Below, piece by piece: positions 49,301-60,000 of a stretch of 60,000 bases of DNA. The translations under genes and the position numbers were made by a program. Source of the DNA: Liolophura sinensis (Eukaryota; Mollusca; Polyplacophora; Chitonida; Chitonidae). The stretch's first letter is position 1, and each line of letters opens with the position of its first letter. The stretch spans positions 51,815,249 through 51,875,248 of the forward strand of contig NC_088295.1 of assembly GCF_032854445.1 (NCBI RefSeq). Reading direction: 5' to 3'. Below the pieces are notes generated by a model, which saw only the letters and a program-made list of their open reading frames with translations, did not search any database and was not told where the DNA came from.

Positions 49301-52300
49301 ATTTCGTGGCCTGCATCGCAAATGGTTGGCAAGCTCACGTATTACACCCACTCTGGCACATACTCTTTATATAGCTAATGAAGGTCAAAGTCCTTGTCTT
49401 GGAATTTATTTAGTTATTATGTTAAGAGATCTTTGTGGTGGACTTGAATTGTCATTTGAGAATTATGTACACTATTGTCAGGATGACCTGTTGTGTGAGA
49501 GTAGGCTATGAATATTGTTGTCAGGAGAATGTGGTATGAGAGTAGGCTATGAGTATTGTTGTCAGGAGAATGTGGTATGAGAGTAGGCTATGAATATTGT
49601 TGTCAGGAGGATGTGGTATGAGAGTAGGCTATGAATATTGTTGTAAGGAGAATATGGTGTCATAGTAGTTTATGTACACTGTTGTCAGGATAATATGTTG
49701 TGTTTGAGTTGGTTATGCTACTGTTATCAGGAGAATGTGGTATGAGAGTAGGCTGTGAATACTGTTATCAGCAGAATGTGGTATGAGAGTAAGTTATGCT
49801 ACTGTTGTCAGGAGAATGTGGTATGAGAGTAGGCTGTGAATACTGTTATCAGCAGAATGTGGTATGAGAGTAGGTTATGCTACTGTTGTCAGGGGAATGT
49901 GGTATAAGAGTAGGTTTAATATGCATAAGGGTATAATGTAAAGTAATCAATCTATAAGCCAGATATATGTGGAAAATCCCTGAATATGATGTTATAAACA
50001 CTAAATAATCTATGCATTCATGCCAGTTCTGTATATGACTACATATATCTCGGGTTATTTTGTAGGTGTACGATTTTGTGGTAGAAAAGATGGCCAGTTT
50101 TCTGGAGGAAGAAAAAATCAAGGATAAAAGATTACCTTTGGGTGAGTATTTCAATTGTTTTAAAGCTGAAACGGACAACTTTGGTGGGGTTGAAATTATC
50201 AGAAGTAACTGCTTTTCTGTTTAAAAAGTCAAGATCCTTTTGTCTGTTTGGTCAGAATGGTGCCACCAAGCGTGGAAATTTACATGCATTGGACATAAAA
50301 TATAATTGGACAGTTGATAAAAGACAAAGATAGTGTTAAATCTCTGTGGTCATTGGCTTATCCTTAAAAGAGATCCCAACGACATTATTTTCACACTAAA
50401 TGTTCCCTAGACACAATATTTATGCTATCTTAGCCTGTAAACTGCATTTAAAAATTGTTATCATAGCTAGTTTTATTTTTAAAAATTCCCCCTGCCTTTT
50501 TTGTTGACCAGATTTGACTGGATTATGTATTGAAACGCCCTGCAAAGCTATGAAAAAAAAAACATGCATTAGGCCTACCCCCTGTGTTCTTTTTCAGAAT
50601 TAGCCATTGTATGACTTAATTAATAATTACCCCTACATGTACACCTCTTAATTAGCACTCTGAAAATCATGTAAGTAAAACAGTTTTGCAACAAGTATTT
50701 TGAGAGCTTCTGGAGTTGTTTTAGATCCTTGAAAAGCATGTACTGCATGGTGACTGGGCCATCCGATGATATATTTTTGCTCACATAGCGGCCATTGTAG
50801 ATGACGCAAATGCACTCCTGTCTGGTTTGTCTGCCACAAATTGGACGTGGTCGTACCCGTAGAGAATTTATAGCCAATTTTGAAAAAGTATCACTGGCAA
50901 AAATAAATAAGGCTTGAATTATATTGAATAGAAAGAGTGATTGGTGAGACATCTAAATGCCAATTTAAACTTTGTCTGAGTCCCATTACGGGTGTCAAGG
51001 TGCGGCATGCTGTGAGGTATCACGCGCCCGCTGAGTGCAGTGTGAACAGGGGGGCCACCCTGTAACCTCGTGGACATTGTAAGGAAAAGGCCGGTGGCTC
51101 TCTACAGTTCGTGTCACAAACTACTGGAATTCCAGGACTGAAAATCACAACTTTTCTTTTTCATTTGGCTTCTTTGGGGAGATACAAACCTTATCCTTCA
51201 GTCTTTTCTTTTAGTATAGGCTTGGTAGAATTAGCAAGTCTCATGCATGTGTGGCTGTGATAGACCGAGTCCTCCGTGATAAAAGGCTGTTTACAATGAG
51301 ATATCTGGTCTATTATAAATTTACTCAATCTGTGGCATTTTTAGGCCATGTATGTAACTTTACAGTACCCTGCGTTGTGTTACAGCAGTCAAAAGCCACA
51401 CTTGGACATGGAATAACCTCAAAATTATTTGTAAAAGTATAGCAATTGTCCTCTGCGATCTGTGTTGTAAACTTAAAGAAACCTGCATGCCTTCCAGTGA
51501 ATGTACCACCATGACATCATAAAGTCAAGGGTGGCTTTTCTTATTTTCTGATGTTTGATCACAAATTCTTCTGTTTTTCTTCCCTTTTCGACAGTGAAAA
51601 CGTTCGAAATGGCTTCAATGTCCCCCCGGCTTCAGGGGACATTGTACTATCTATATATGCTGTTTGGAAGGCTCAGCATTGGGCATGTTGGGGTTCTACT
51701 TTAATAGGAATGATGGACACTTTTGTCATAGGTGGACATGTCTTGTATTATGAAAGGTTAAGATTATCTGTTTTTGTGTTTCTTTTAGGTTTCACATTTT
51801 CTTTCCCAATGAAGCAGGCTGGTCTGCGATCTGGTGTTCTTGTCACCTGGACAAAGAGTTTCCGTTGTCCTAACGGAATTGGCGAGGATGTTGTCACCTT
51901 TCTGGAAAATGCCATTAAACGTAGAGGAGTAAGGTTTATGTTATGATAGGAGGCCCTCACTCTGTATTCAAAAGTGCCATCAGCTGCCCATCTGCCTTGG
52001 TCTTGAACTCCATCCCCAGCTCATCTCTACTATCCAGCTCATCTCCACAATCTACATTATCTCCATTGTACAGCTTATCTACCTCAACCAGCTCGCCTTC
52101 ATCATTCAGCTCATTTCCACTGTATAGCTAGCTCATCTGCCAATTTAAACTGTCCAGTTCATCTCTACTGTCCATCTCATCTCTACTGTCCATTTCATCT
52201 CTACTGTCCATCTCATCTCTACTGTCCATCTCATTTCTACTGTCCAGTTCATCTCTACTGTCCATCTCATCTCTACTGTCCATCTCATTTCTACTGTCCA

Positions 52301-55300
52301 TTTCATCTCTGCTGTCCATCTCATCTCTACTATCCATCTCATCTCTACTGTCCAGTTCATCTCTACTGTCCATCTCATCTCTACTGTCCATCTCATTTCT
52401 ACTGTCCATTTCATCTCTACTGTCCATCTTATCTCTACTGTCCATCTCATCTCTGTTGTCTAGTTTATCTCTACTGTCCAGTTCATCTCTACTGTCCGGA
52501 ATTGTAATAGCAAAAATGTGACTGGATTTGTGCCAGAAGTGTGCAATATAACTGTAGGAAAAGTTTGAAATCATCAACCCCTACCTTGATGGCATTGTCA
52601 GGCATAGTGTTGAAACTCTGTTTACCATCTGTGTTGGGGTATTCACCAGATTCAGAAAGCCAATCGAGTTGAATTTGGTTTCTCCTGTTTTTGTTCTGAC
52701 TGCTCTTCAGTTGATCATGTAATTTGGTTGATTATAATTGTCACTGCTGGTGTGTACCATGGTGTCAGTATTAATGACTGTTCATTTAAATCTGTTATGG
52801 TGTCACTGGGTCTGTGCAGTCACAGCTCATGAACAATGCCATGAAACATGTACGTTCTAAAACTGTACTCTAGTCCACTCTCTGTTGTGCTTTTTGTTTT
52901 TTCCCAGATTTGGTTACAAGCCATTTTTCTTCTCCTCTGTTTGCACTGCAGGATTTATCTGTTAATGTGGAAGCCTTGTTGTGTGACACTACAGCCACCT
53001 TGGTAGCTGGAAATGCCGAAGACCCAAACTGCAGAGTGGGATTAATTATTGGTGTGTAAATAGTAGGCCCAGTAGCCTTATAGGTGCGAGTATCTGCACT
53101 GAAACAGTCTTAACACTCTCTCAAGTGATTCATAGACTAGTTTTCATCGTTTACTTTCTGGAGTGGGGAGAGTATCTGGGTGTGGTTGTGAGATAATGAA
53201 CCCAGATCTCGGTTGACCAAGCCTTTAAAGGCAAGCACCTTAAGCACACAGCCCTGCCCCGCCCCGCTACTCTCCTCACTCCAGAAAGTAAACGATGCAA
53301 ACAAAACCACTTGTTAGCAAGTGATCTCCTAACATACTTGACGGCTTATTTTAACAAAGGCGGGGAAGGGGGGGGGCGGGGTTGGAGTCTGGTTGCAATC
53401 AACAAGTTCCTCGTCCAGGACCAGTTTAAACTTGCGCTTTGTGTGCCATAGTGATTGAGAGACAAGCTCCTTAATCACATTTATACCACCAATATATAAG
53501 TGAAATATTCATGAGCATGGATTTAAACAACAATAAAATAAATAAATAAATGTATTTCTCTGCAACCTATTAGACCTTAATATATTTTTCTTTTCTTTTT
53601 TTCAGTGTAATTTGTGTTTATTTTGCTTTTAATATTTGTATTTCATGATGCATTTGGAATTGATTTCTTGTAGAATAAACTCATACCATATACATGCATT
53701 TTCGATGTTTAAACTAAGCTCTTGATGGCAAGTAATGTAATGTAATATTTCATAAGAGCAACATTTTCCTGCTAAAGCAAATAACAGTGTGTCGATGAGT
53801 TCTCATGTGTTCTCTTCAGGTACTGGCTGTAATGCAAGTTTTGTGGAACAGATCAAGTATGCGGAGAAAGTGGATATTGAAAAAGCAAAGGAGGTATGTA
53901 AATGTCATATATCCGTCAAGAGTGTTGTTATTAACATCAGTTGTTTTGTTTGAGGGATCGTTTTGTTCTCATTTGAGTCTAGGTGTTTAATCACACTATC
54001 TTTAGCAAACAATGTCTCTGGCCATGCGTGGGAAGGTCTTCCAGCAACCTACAGGTGGTCGTTGGTTTCCCTGGGCTCTGCCCGGTTTCCACCCACCATA
54101 ATGCTGGCTGCCGTTGTATAAGTGAAATATTCTTGAGTACGGCCTAAAACACCAATCAAATGAATAAAATAAATAACAAACGATGAAAGCTGGTGGAAAT
54201 TCACAATAGGCATGTTTATCATCATCTTGCATGGTCTTTTAGAAGTTTACCTATGAGACTCGATTGTTTCACAGAAGATAAAAAAACATGGTTGTAGAGA
54301 CGTACTACTTCCTACCCTAGTAATGGAGTCCAGTAGTCAGATTAAACTGTTACTGGTTGGCCTGAGGTTGATTCTCAGTCTGGTCATTAGTAGCTCGGAG
54401 ATCTGCTCCAAACTTAGCTTCCATGTAACCACTCTGAATTTTTACATTCTCTAACCTAGAATTAGGTCATGTCATCTGCTCTGTCCTCAGAGGGTCATAT
54501 CCGTAAGTGATGAAAACAGAGTTCCCGTGGTCTTAAAGTAATTCTGAATTTATTTCCTCTCTTATGAGAAAATTAAAGGACATAACATCACAGTTAACAC
54601 AAGTATAACTAGTTGCATCCAAACAGACAACATTCGAACTTCGTAAGTAACCACCCTTCACCTCTCTCCATTGCTAGGGTACTCTTCCCAAATTATAATC
54701 GTATACATTTTTCCACAATAGTTGCGTATGGTACCTTCTGTTGATTATTATGAAAACAAAAAGTTGTTATGCTAAAAAATAAAACAAGATGTTAAACGCC
54801 CTTTTAAATTTTTTTTTTTACATTTGTGTTAATAGTTCTGTTATGGTCTGCATTATTCAACCATAACTAGGTGATATGGAGACAAAATTACTGTAGGATT
54901 AAAAGAAAGCACGTTTCAATAGCGTACATCTTTGATATGTTGAGGACAGCACACTCGAAGAGACTGAGCTCTTAGGTCGGTCAATTTAAGAGTACAGGTC
55001 TGTATTTCTGAACATCAGGTACATGTTTTGTAGTAGCCTTCTTGCTGATGGCTTTTCCTACACACCCTTATACTAAAAACGAAAAGATGTGTGTGCACTT
55101 AAACATAAATTAAAGAAGAGAAAAAAAAGTCAAATACACATAGGCAGGATTTTATACAAACTTGTCTTGATCAGTATATGTTGTTGTTGTTCCTTAGGTA
55201 ATCATTGATATACAGTGGGGTAGCCTTGGTGACAATGGCTGCCTGGATTATATCAAAACCGATGTAGACAGGACAGTGGATATGGAATCAAATCATCCTA

Positions 55301-57887
55301 ACAGCTTTACGTAAGACGGAACATTTAATGCCACAAAAAGTATTACGTATATATTTCAATAAACGTACATATAACACTGAAATTTTGCCTATGTTTGCCT
55401 GTAAGGCTTTGCATTAGTTTGCACATTGTTTTGATCATGCAGTGCGTTATGCAGAATAGTATGCCTTTTTATACACTAGAATGATTGAATGAATGAATGA
55501 ATTAATGCTTGGGGTTGTACCTAACAATCGACGAGGACCAGTGATTAGGTGTGCGTACATTACGCTGACACCGGGCCAGCTAGTCCTGTTTCCTTGCTCT
55601 AACCTCTCAGTGGTGAGCACCAAGTGAGGCAGCAACAAGTATTATTTTTAAAGTCTTTGGTATGACCTGACCCAGGTTTGATCTCAGATGTCCTGACTTC
55701 GAAGCAAACGCTCGAACCATTAGGCTAACAAAGTGTTTTTTTGTTTTACTAATGAACAGATGTTTTAATTTTCATATTGCCCAACAACTCTGATGTCAAA
55801 GCTTTACTCCGCATCTGGATCTTGGCACTGTAGAATAATTGCTAAGTACTGATTAACTTCTGTGTGGGACGCCAATTGAAAATGTACAGATAAATATGAA
55901 AGTTTGAAAGTCTTAGCGCATAGTGGTACATGACACAACTCCTTCTTATGAGGAATATCTAGCTACCATACCTGCACTTGCATAATTGTATTCTCAAGGT
56001 AGACAAAGATAGGTTTACCAGTGAGCTTGTGTGTTAGAATCCAGTTCTTATTGGGTTTGTGTTTGTTACTTGCTTGGTAAAGGCAATGGTTTCGAGCCAT
56101 TTTCTCTGACCATTAACTAGCAAAAGCCTATTCTTCAGCACAGTGTAACACACTAATGAAATGAATGAGTAAAAAGTTAAATTTTGCAATAGCTGAGACG
56201 TCCTGCAAAACATTATATTATCTTGCATTTCCAGTCCCTCACAAGTGAATGACCCGTGTTAAAAATAAGATGTCAAAAATTTAACTGAAAGTATTTAAAC
56301 AAAAGACAACAAATAAGGTATTAACCTTAGTTATTTGGGAAGAGGGGTAGAAATAGACCTCAGCAGCCACATGCAGTTATTCTGTTTTAATGTGTTTGGT
56401 AGCTATAAATCAACTATTAATCTCGAATTTTTTACTTGACCATGGGATATGCCATGTTATAGAATCCGAAAGCCCGATGTGGCATTACTTATACTGCATG
56501 CCAAATGACTCAAACCACTGTCAGTGTGATGTGAAAGGAAACACGTGCATTCCTGAGTTCTAGAAATAGGTTAACATTGATAACCGTAGTGGTGATTCCA
56601 ATATATACAGTTTTGCCTTGTTCTGAAACGATAATGCAATATAACAAAAATAAAAACGCATGCTTTTTAAAATGTATGCTGAATACTTCATGTATTCATG
56701 TAGACTTTTGGTTAAGTGTGGCCTTTTCTTTTAATACTGAACAACTGAAAGATAAGGCTTGTCACAGATAATAAGCACAATGGGACTTAGATTACATAAT
56801 TGGAAGAGGTAGCTGGACTCCATGTTTCTGCTGCCACCGTAATACATTGATCACATGTAGCTTGGCCTCTACAGTGTATTTACATGTAAGCAAATAGCCC
56901 TTGATGTTAATTGGCTGTAATTGTTTGTTTTCAGATTTGAAAAGATGATATCTGGATTTTACCTGGGAGAAGTTGTTCGTCACATCCTGATCAAGCTTAC
57001 AGATCAGGGGCTTACTGTTTGATGGCAAAGCTCCAGAAAATCTCTACCAACAAAGAATGTTTCCAACTGAGGCAGTGGCCAGTGTTGAGCGGTGAATTTC
57101 TTACATTGTTTAGGATGTAGAAATAAGAAGATATAAGTGATGTGGGGATGGGGCGTGTGATTCCTGGCTAACCTGGCCATCAACCATGAAAACGAACTGG
57201 ATTAATACCCAGGAAGACATTTGACAAGAGCTAGAGGTACAGGTGTAATGGGGACCTGTCAAACGCCCGCAGTATGGTACCTTGAGGCCACGAGCTTGTT
57301 TCCTAGCTCATCATTGTGGCATCAGAATAATTTATTTATTTTTTTGATTGATGTTTTGTGCCATACTCACGAGTATTTCACTTGTACAATGGAGGCCAGC
57401 ATTATGGTGGGAGGAAACTGGACAGGGCCAGGGGGAAAGGCATGTCAGTCTTGTCAGGGACATTGTAATAGATACAATATATTGATAACTAATACTAATG
57501 ATAGATACTAATACATTGGATTATTGTACACATTGTACACATTTTAACATTGTACACATTCGCAGTACATGTATAATCATTTTTTGACCTAACGACTCGA
57601 TGTTCTGTTTTACAATTGCGCCATCTCACAGGATTAAAAAATATGTCGCCTTCCCATTCCTCTCTGGTTTAATCACCTCAAAGCAGTTAGTCACTCATTT
57701 TGTTTGAGAACTTGTCTCTGTTATGTGTCTTATTGTGCTATTGTAGGGATCGGGATGATGACACAAGTCACACGGTTTTCTGTGATAAAGCAGTTAGGGA
57801 TTACCAGTGTGATGAAGAAAGATGTTGCCGTGGTGAGAGAGGTGTGTGCAGTTGTGTCTGCACGAGCGGCCCATTTAGTGGCTGGCA
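46394..57887 (+). CDS. Divergent hexokinase, ten exons seen, 3' end missing
   Basis: Exons 46,394-46,456, 46,586-46,754, 47,721-47,860, 50,066-50,141, 51,789-51,928, 52,952-53,051, 53,820-53,893, 55,198-55,310, 56,935-57,091 and 57,747-57,887 are in phase through exon 8. The start ATG at 46,394 gives [14 protein letters not shown]. Motifs in order are [14 protein letters not shown] (phosphate 1), [50 protein letters not shown] (phosphate 2 region), [30 protein letters not shown] and ARAAHLVAG. Hexokinase phosphorylates glucose using ATP in the cytosol or at mitochondria. Relative to the family, the Asn before the catalytic Asp is Cys (52,982) and the Glu of the EWG motif is Gln (55,213). Frame breaks occur near 57,013 and 57,755. 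The C-terminal exons (the DGS/GSGKGAA part) are not seen before 60,000. Either a divergent paralogue or a decaying copy. Confidence 0.8.
46766..46845 (+). repeat. Short tandem repeat just after hexokinase exon 2
   Basis: TTCAGGAATTG(A/G)TTG followed by (A/T)CT(T/C)TG recurs four times with a period near 22 bp. It starts about 11 bp downstream of the exon 2 donor. Confidence 0.75.
47603..47618 (+). repeat. Homopolymer of 16 C, next to a CA run
   Basis: Sixteen C residues followed by AACACACACACAC, about 100 bp upstream of hexokinase exon 3. Runs of this kind are prone to sequencing length errors. Confidence 0.95.
48222..48270 (+). repeat. Three tandem 17-bp units
   Basis: GAACGACGATCAGCGT, then GAACAACGATCAGCAC and GAACAATGATCAGCA lie head to tail in hexokinase intron 3. 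Confidence 0.75.
49470..49925 (+). repeat. Minisatellite, about 41-bp units
   Basis: GTGGTATGAGAGTAGGCTAT, then GAATATTGTTGTCAGGAGAAT recurs about ten times, with later units alternating two sub-types (ACTGTTATCAGCAGAATG and CTACTGTTGTCAGGAG). It lies in hexokinase intron 3, about 150 bp before exon 4. Confidence 0.9.
50358..51236 (-). mobile_element. Dispersed repeat X, copy A (about 0.9 kb)
   Basis: It runs inverted to copy B at about 58,895-59,945. Shared landmarks, read in copy B orientation, are ACTAAAAGAAAAGGC, ACAATGTCCACGAGG, CCCGTAATGGGACT, AACCAGACAGGAG, TTTTCAGAGTACTAATTAAG and CTCCTTTAAGGAT. It has no long frame and no recognised product, so it is a non-autonomous element or segmental copy of unknown class. 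It lies in hexokinase intron 4. Confidence 0.7.
52000..52497. repeat. Minisatellite, 18-bp units
   Basis: CTCATCTCTACTGTCCAT repeats about 20 times from 52,140, preceded by diverged relatives from 52,000. A period of 18 keeps frames open, and the minus strand reads MDSRDE again and again. There is no splice or family support for coding. It lies in hexokinase intron 5. Confidence 0.9.
53145..53297. mobile_element. SINE-like insertion bracketed by 30-bp inverted repeats
   Basis: Arms 53,145-53,174 and 53,268-53,297 are inverted copies with one mismatch (start CATCGTTTACTTTCTGGAGT). Inside, the minus strand reads CTGTGTGCTTAAGGTGCTTG and GATCTGGGTTCATTATC, which resemble tRNA A-box and B-box regions. 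It may be a palindromic MITE or a SINE with fold-back ends. Confidence 0.6.
53450..53552 (+). mobile_element. Degenerate SINE family 1 tail
   Basis: TATAAGTGAAATATTCATGA, then GCATGGATTTAAACAAC and AATAAATAAATAAAT match the tail with several changes. It lies in hexokinase intron 6. Confidence 0.6.
54010..54178 (+). mobile_element. SINE family 1, 3' half
   Basis: The copy contains GGCCATGCGTGGGAAGGTCT, CACCCACCATAATGCTGGCTG, then GAGTACGGCCTAAAACACC and an AT-rich tail. The head is missing. It lies in hexokinase intron 7. Confidence 0.8.
55482..55732 (-). mobile_element. SINE family 2, third copy
   Basis: The tail GAATGAATGAATGAATTAATGCTTGGGG is at the left. AAAGTCTTTGGTATGACCTG is in the body. 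On the minus strand the head TAGCCTAATGGTTCGAGCG and GAGATCAAACCTGGG give A-box and B-box-like parts. It lies in hexokinase intron 8. Confidence 0.75.
57329..57443 (-). mobile_element. SINE family 1, 3' part
   Basis: TTTATTTATTTTTTTGATTG, then GTGCCATACTCACGAGTATTTC and CCAGCATTATGGTGGGAGGA. It is headless and on the minus strand, in hexokinase intron 9. Confidence 0.75.
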
Positions 57888-57989
57888 GTAAGTACATGTT
57901 ACACCACATTCAACTCATAGATGCTGTCAATCAGAAAAAAGTATGTAAAATAATTTTTTGATATCATCCTGTTAATTAAGTTAATTATG

Positions 57990-58640
57990 TCTTGGAAAGG
58001 TATGCGTGAGGGATGGAATGCATGTGCCAAGGGATATAAGCTGTGTGCTAAGGGATCGAAAGGCCTGTGCTAAGGGATCGAAAGGCATGGGCTATTGGTT
58101 GGAAATGCATGTACTAAGGTGTAGAAGGTGTGTGGTGTCTCAAAAAGGCATGTGCTAAGGTTCGGAAATGCATGTGCCAAGGAAATAAGCTGTGTGCTAA
58201 GAGAGGGAAAGGCCTGTGCTAAGGAATGGAAAGGCATGTGCTATTGGTTGAAAATGCATGTACTAAGTTGTAGAAGGTGTGTACTGTCTCGAAAAGGCAT
58301 GTGGTAAGGGTTGGAAATGCATGTGCCAAGGGAAATAAGCTGTGTGCTAAGGGAGGGAAAGGCCTGTGCTATTGGTTGGAAATGCATGTACTAAGGGATT
58401 GAAGGTGTGTGTTAATGGATGGAAAGACGTGCTAAGGGTTGCAAATGCATGTACTAAGGGATAGAAGGTGTGTAGTAAGGGATGGAAGGCATGCGGTAAG
58501 GGATGGGAGGCGTGTGCTAAAGGATGGATAAACATGTGCTAAGGGTTAAGAAAGCGTGTGGCACAGGGCAGAATGGTGTGTGCTGAGGGATGGAATAGAT
58601 GGTGCTACAGGATGAAAGGTGTGTGTTAAAGTAGAACCCC
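57990..58640 (+). repeat. Degenerate minisatellite, 18-20-bp units
   Basis: Units like GGCATGTGCTAAGGGATGGAAA recur more than thirty times with much variation, and larger blocks are repeated too (for example near 58,090 and 58,240). The pattern resumes at 59,938 and runs to the window end, so repeat X copy B may have inserted into this array. It lies downstream of the last seen hexokinase exon. Confidence 0.85.
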
Positions 58641-58894
58641 AATGCCGGGCCTTTCAAAGTGCATATGGATATTTTAATGGCCCCTGACTCCATTTCAGTC
58701 GTTTAAAACCTCGAGAAGGGAAGGAAAACGGTAGAATTTGGTGATCAAACTTCAGAAAATCTACTCCACAACAATCAAGCCACTTTTGAGCTTGTGACAC
58801 CACAGTGGTACATTCACTAGCACGGCGGTACATTCACTGTGTACAACACAGATCACAGGAGACAATCATTATACTTTTACAACCAATTCAGAGG

Positions 58895-59945
58895 TAATTC
58901 TAGCATTACCAATACTAAAAGAAAAGGCCGAAGGACGAGGCTTATACCCCTCCCCAACCGAGCCCAACGAAAAAGAAAACCCAGAATTTTCACTCCCAGA
59001 ATAGCAGACGTTGTTTAGTTATTTGCTTATTTGAAACAGCTGACTGTGACATAAACTGTAGGGAGCCCTTACCCTTTACGGTACAATGTCCACGAGGCTA
59101 CAGGTTGGCCCTTCTGTTCACACAGCTCACAGCAGGCCATAACTTGATGCCCGTAATGGGACTTAGACAAAGTTTCAGTTGGCATTTAGATGTCTTACCA
59201 ATGTTTCTATTCAATATATTTCTGGCCTTATATATTTTTGCCGGTGATACTTTTTAAAAATTAAACGTGAAAGATTAGCTCGATTGTTACTTTCACCAGT
59301 GTTAAGAGGCACACTCTTCTAGCTCATCACTACAACTCTCAATTCACTGGCAAGACAGCATGCATCCTTGTGTCGCAGCCTATATTGTCAGACTGTGGAC
59401 TGTAAAACCATGCTAAATTCTCCAAAGATACAACCATGGCCAGTTCTTGGTGAACAAACCAGACAGGAGCGTGTTAGCGTCATCCACAGTGGCCAGGATG
59501 TGGGTGAAAATCAGTCATCGTATTGCCCAGTCAAAATAACTCTTGTAGCTTTCAAAATATTTGTTGCAAAACTGTTTTACTTGTATGATTTTCAGAGTAC
59601 TAATTAAGAGATGTACATGTAGGGGTAATTATTGATTAAGTCATACGATGGCTAATTCTGGAAAAGCACATAGTGGGTAGGCCTAATGCATGGTTCGGCA
59701 ATACTTTACAGGGCTTTTCAATAAATATTCCAGGCACGTGTTTTTGACATGACGTCACCCAGATAGGGCTACGTGGTCGACAAGACGGACAGAGGGTCCA
59801 ACTTAAATGGAATTTTTGAAATAAAACTATCTAAGATAATATTTTTTTAAATGCAGTTTACAGACTAACACAGCATAAATATTGTGTCTAAGAAACAGTT
59901 AGTGTAAAAATGAAGTTGCTGGGAATCTCCTTTAAGGATGGTAAA
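58895..59945 (+). mobile_element. Dispersed repeat X, copy B (about 1 kb)
   Basis: This is the inverse partner of 50,358-51,236. It ends at AATCTCCTTTAAGGATGG, right where the GTGTGCTATGGGATAGAAAG minisatellite resumes. The poor conservation of reading frames across the two copies argues against a protein. Confidence 0.7.
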
Positions 59946-60000
59946 GTGTGTGCTATGGGATAGAAAGACATTTGCCAAGAGATGGAAAGGCGTGTGCTAT
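59938..60000 (+). repeat. Continuation of the 18-20-bp minisatellite
   Basis: GGTAAAGTGTGTGCTATGGG, then units of the same type as 57,990-58,640 reach the window edge. Confidence 0.75.

Noticed and set aside
52128-52577. MDSRDE-repeat protein of 149 codons on the minus strand
   Set aside because: It arises from an 18-bp repeat inside a hexokinase intron on the opposite strand, with no start context or relatives.

Overview
The window is AT-rich, intron-rich animal DNA. Gene exons are short and joined by GT-AG introns, and the window is littered with tRNA-derived SINEs. The commonest SINE ends in a block reading GAGTACGGCGTAAAACACC followed by CAAATAAATAAA. I know this tail from molluscan genomes, so a mollusc (bivalve or gastropod) is the best guess. 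That assignment comes from memory, not from a search. There are no bacterial-type operons, and I saw no rRNA, tRNA gene or CRISPR array.

Layout. From 1 to 10,562 the plus strand holds repeats and the last three recognisable exons of a TEX11/SPO22/ZIP4-like meiosis protein. From 16,650 to 26,468 the minus strand carries an 11-exon gene for a charged coiled-coil protein that I do not recognise. From 27,705 to 44,060 lies what appears to be one very large DNA transposon, about 16.4 kb. It has an 8-bp target-site duplication (CATTTGAG on both sides), imperfect terminal inverted repeats, and two long 53-bp minisatellite arrays in opposite orientation just inside the ends. Between the arrays is a multi-exon KDZ/HMGXB3-like transposase gene with zinc-binding clusters, a SAP-like helix motif and a C-terminal transposase block. 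The gene is damaged by several frameshifts and a stop. From 46,394 to 57,887 the plus strand encodes a divergent hexokinase in ten visible exons. It has altered glucose-contact residues and two apparent frame breaks, and its last exons are not seen before the window ends.

How the parts relate. The short motif in the transposon termini (core CATCCACGAGGAGAACG) is nearly the same as the core of the 53-bp unit repeated about 55 times on the left and about 45 times on the right. The arrays therefore look like expansions of a terminal, possibly transposase-bound, motif. This architecture is the most interesting object here. The other three genes are ordinary host genes whose introns have gathered SINEs, palindromic MITE-like elements and minisatellites.

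Limits. All exon borders were read by eye from splice signals, phase continuity and remembered family similarity. No alignment or database search was run.
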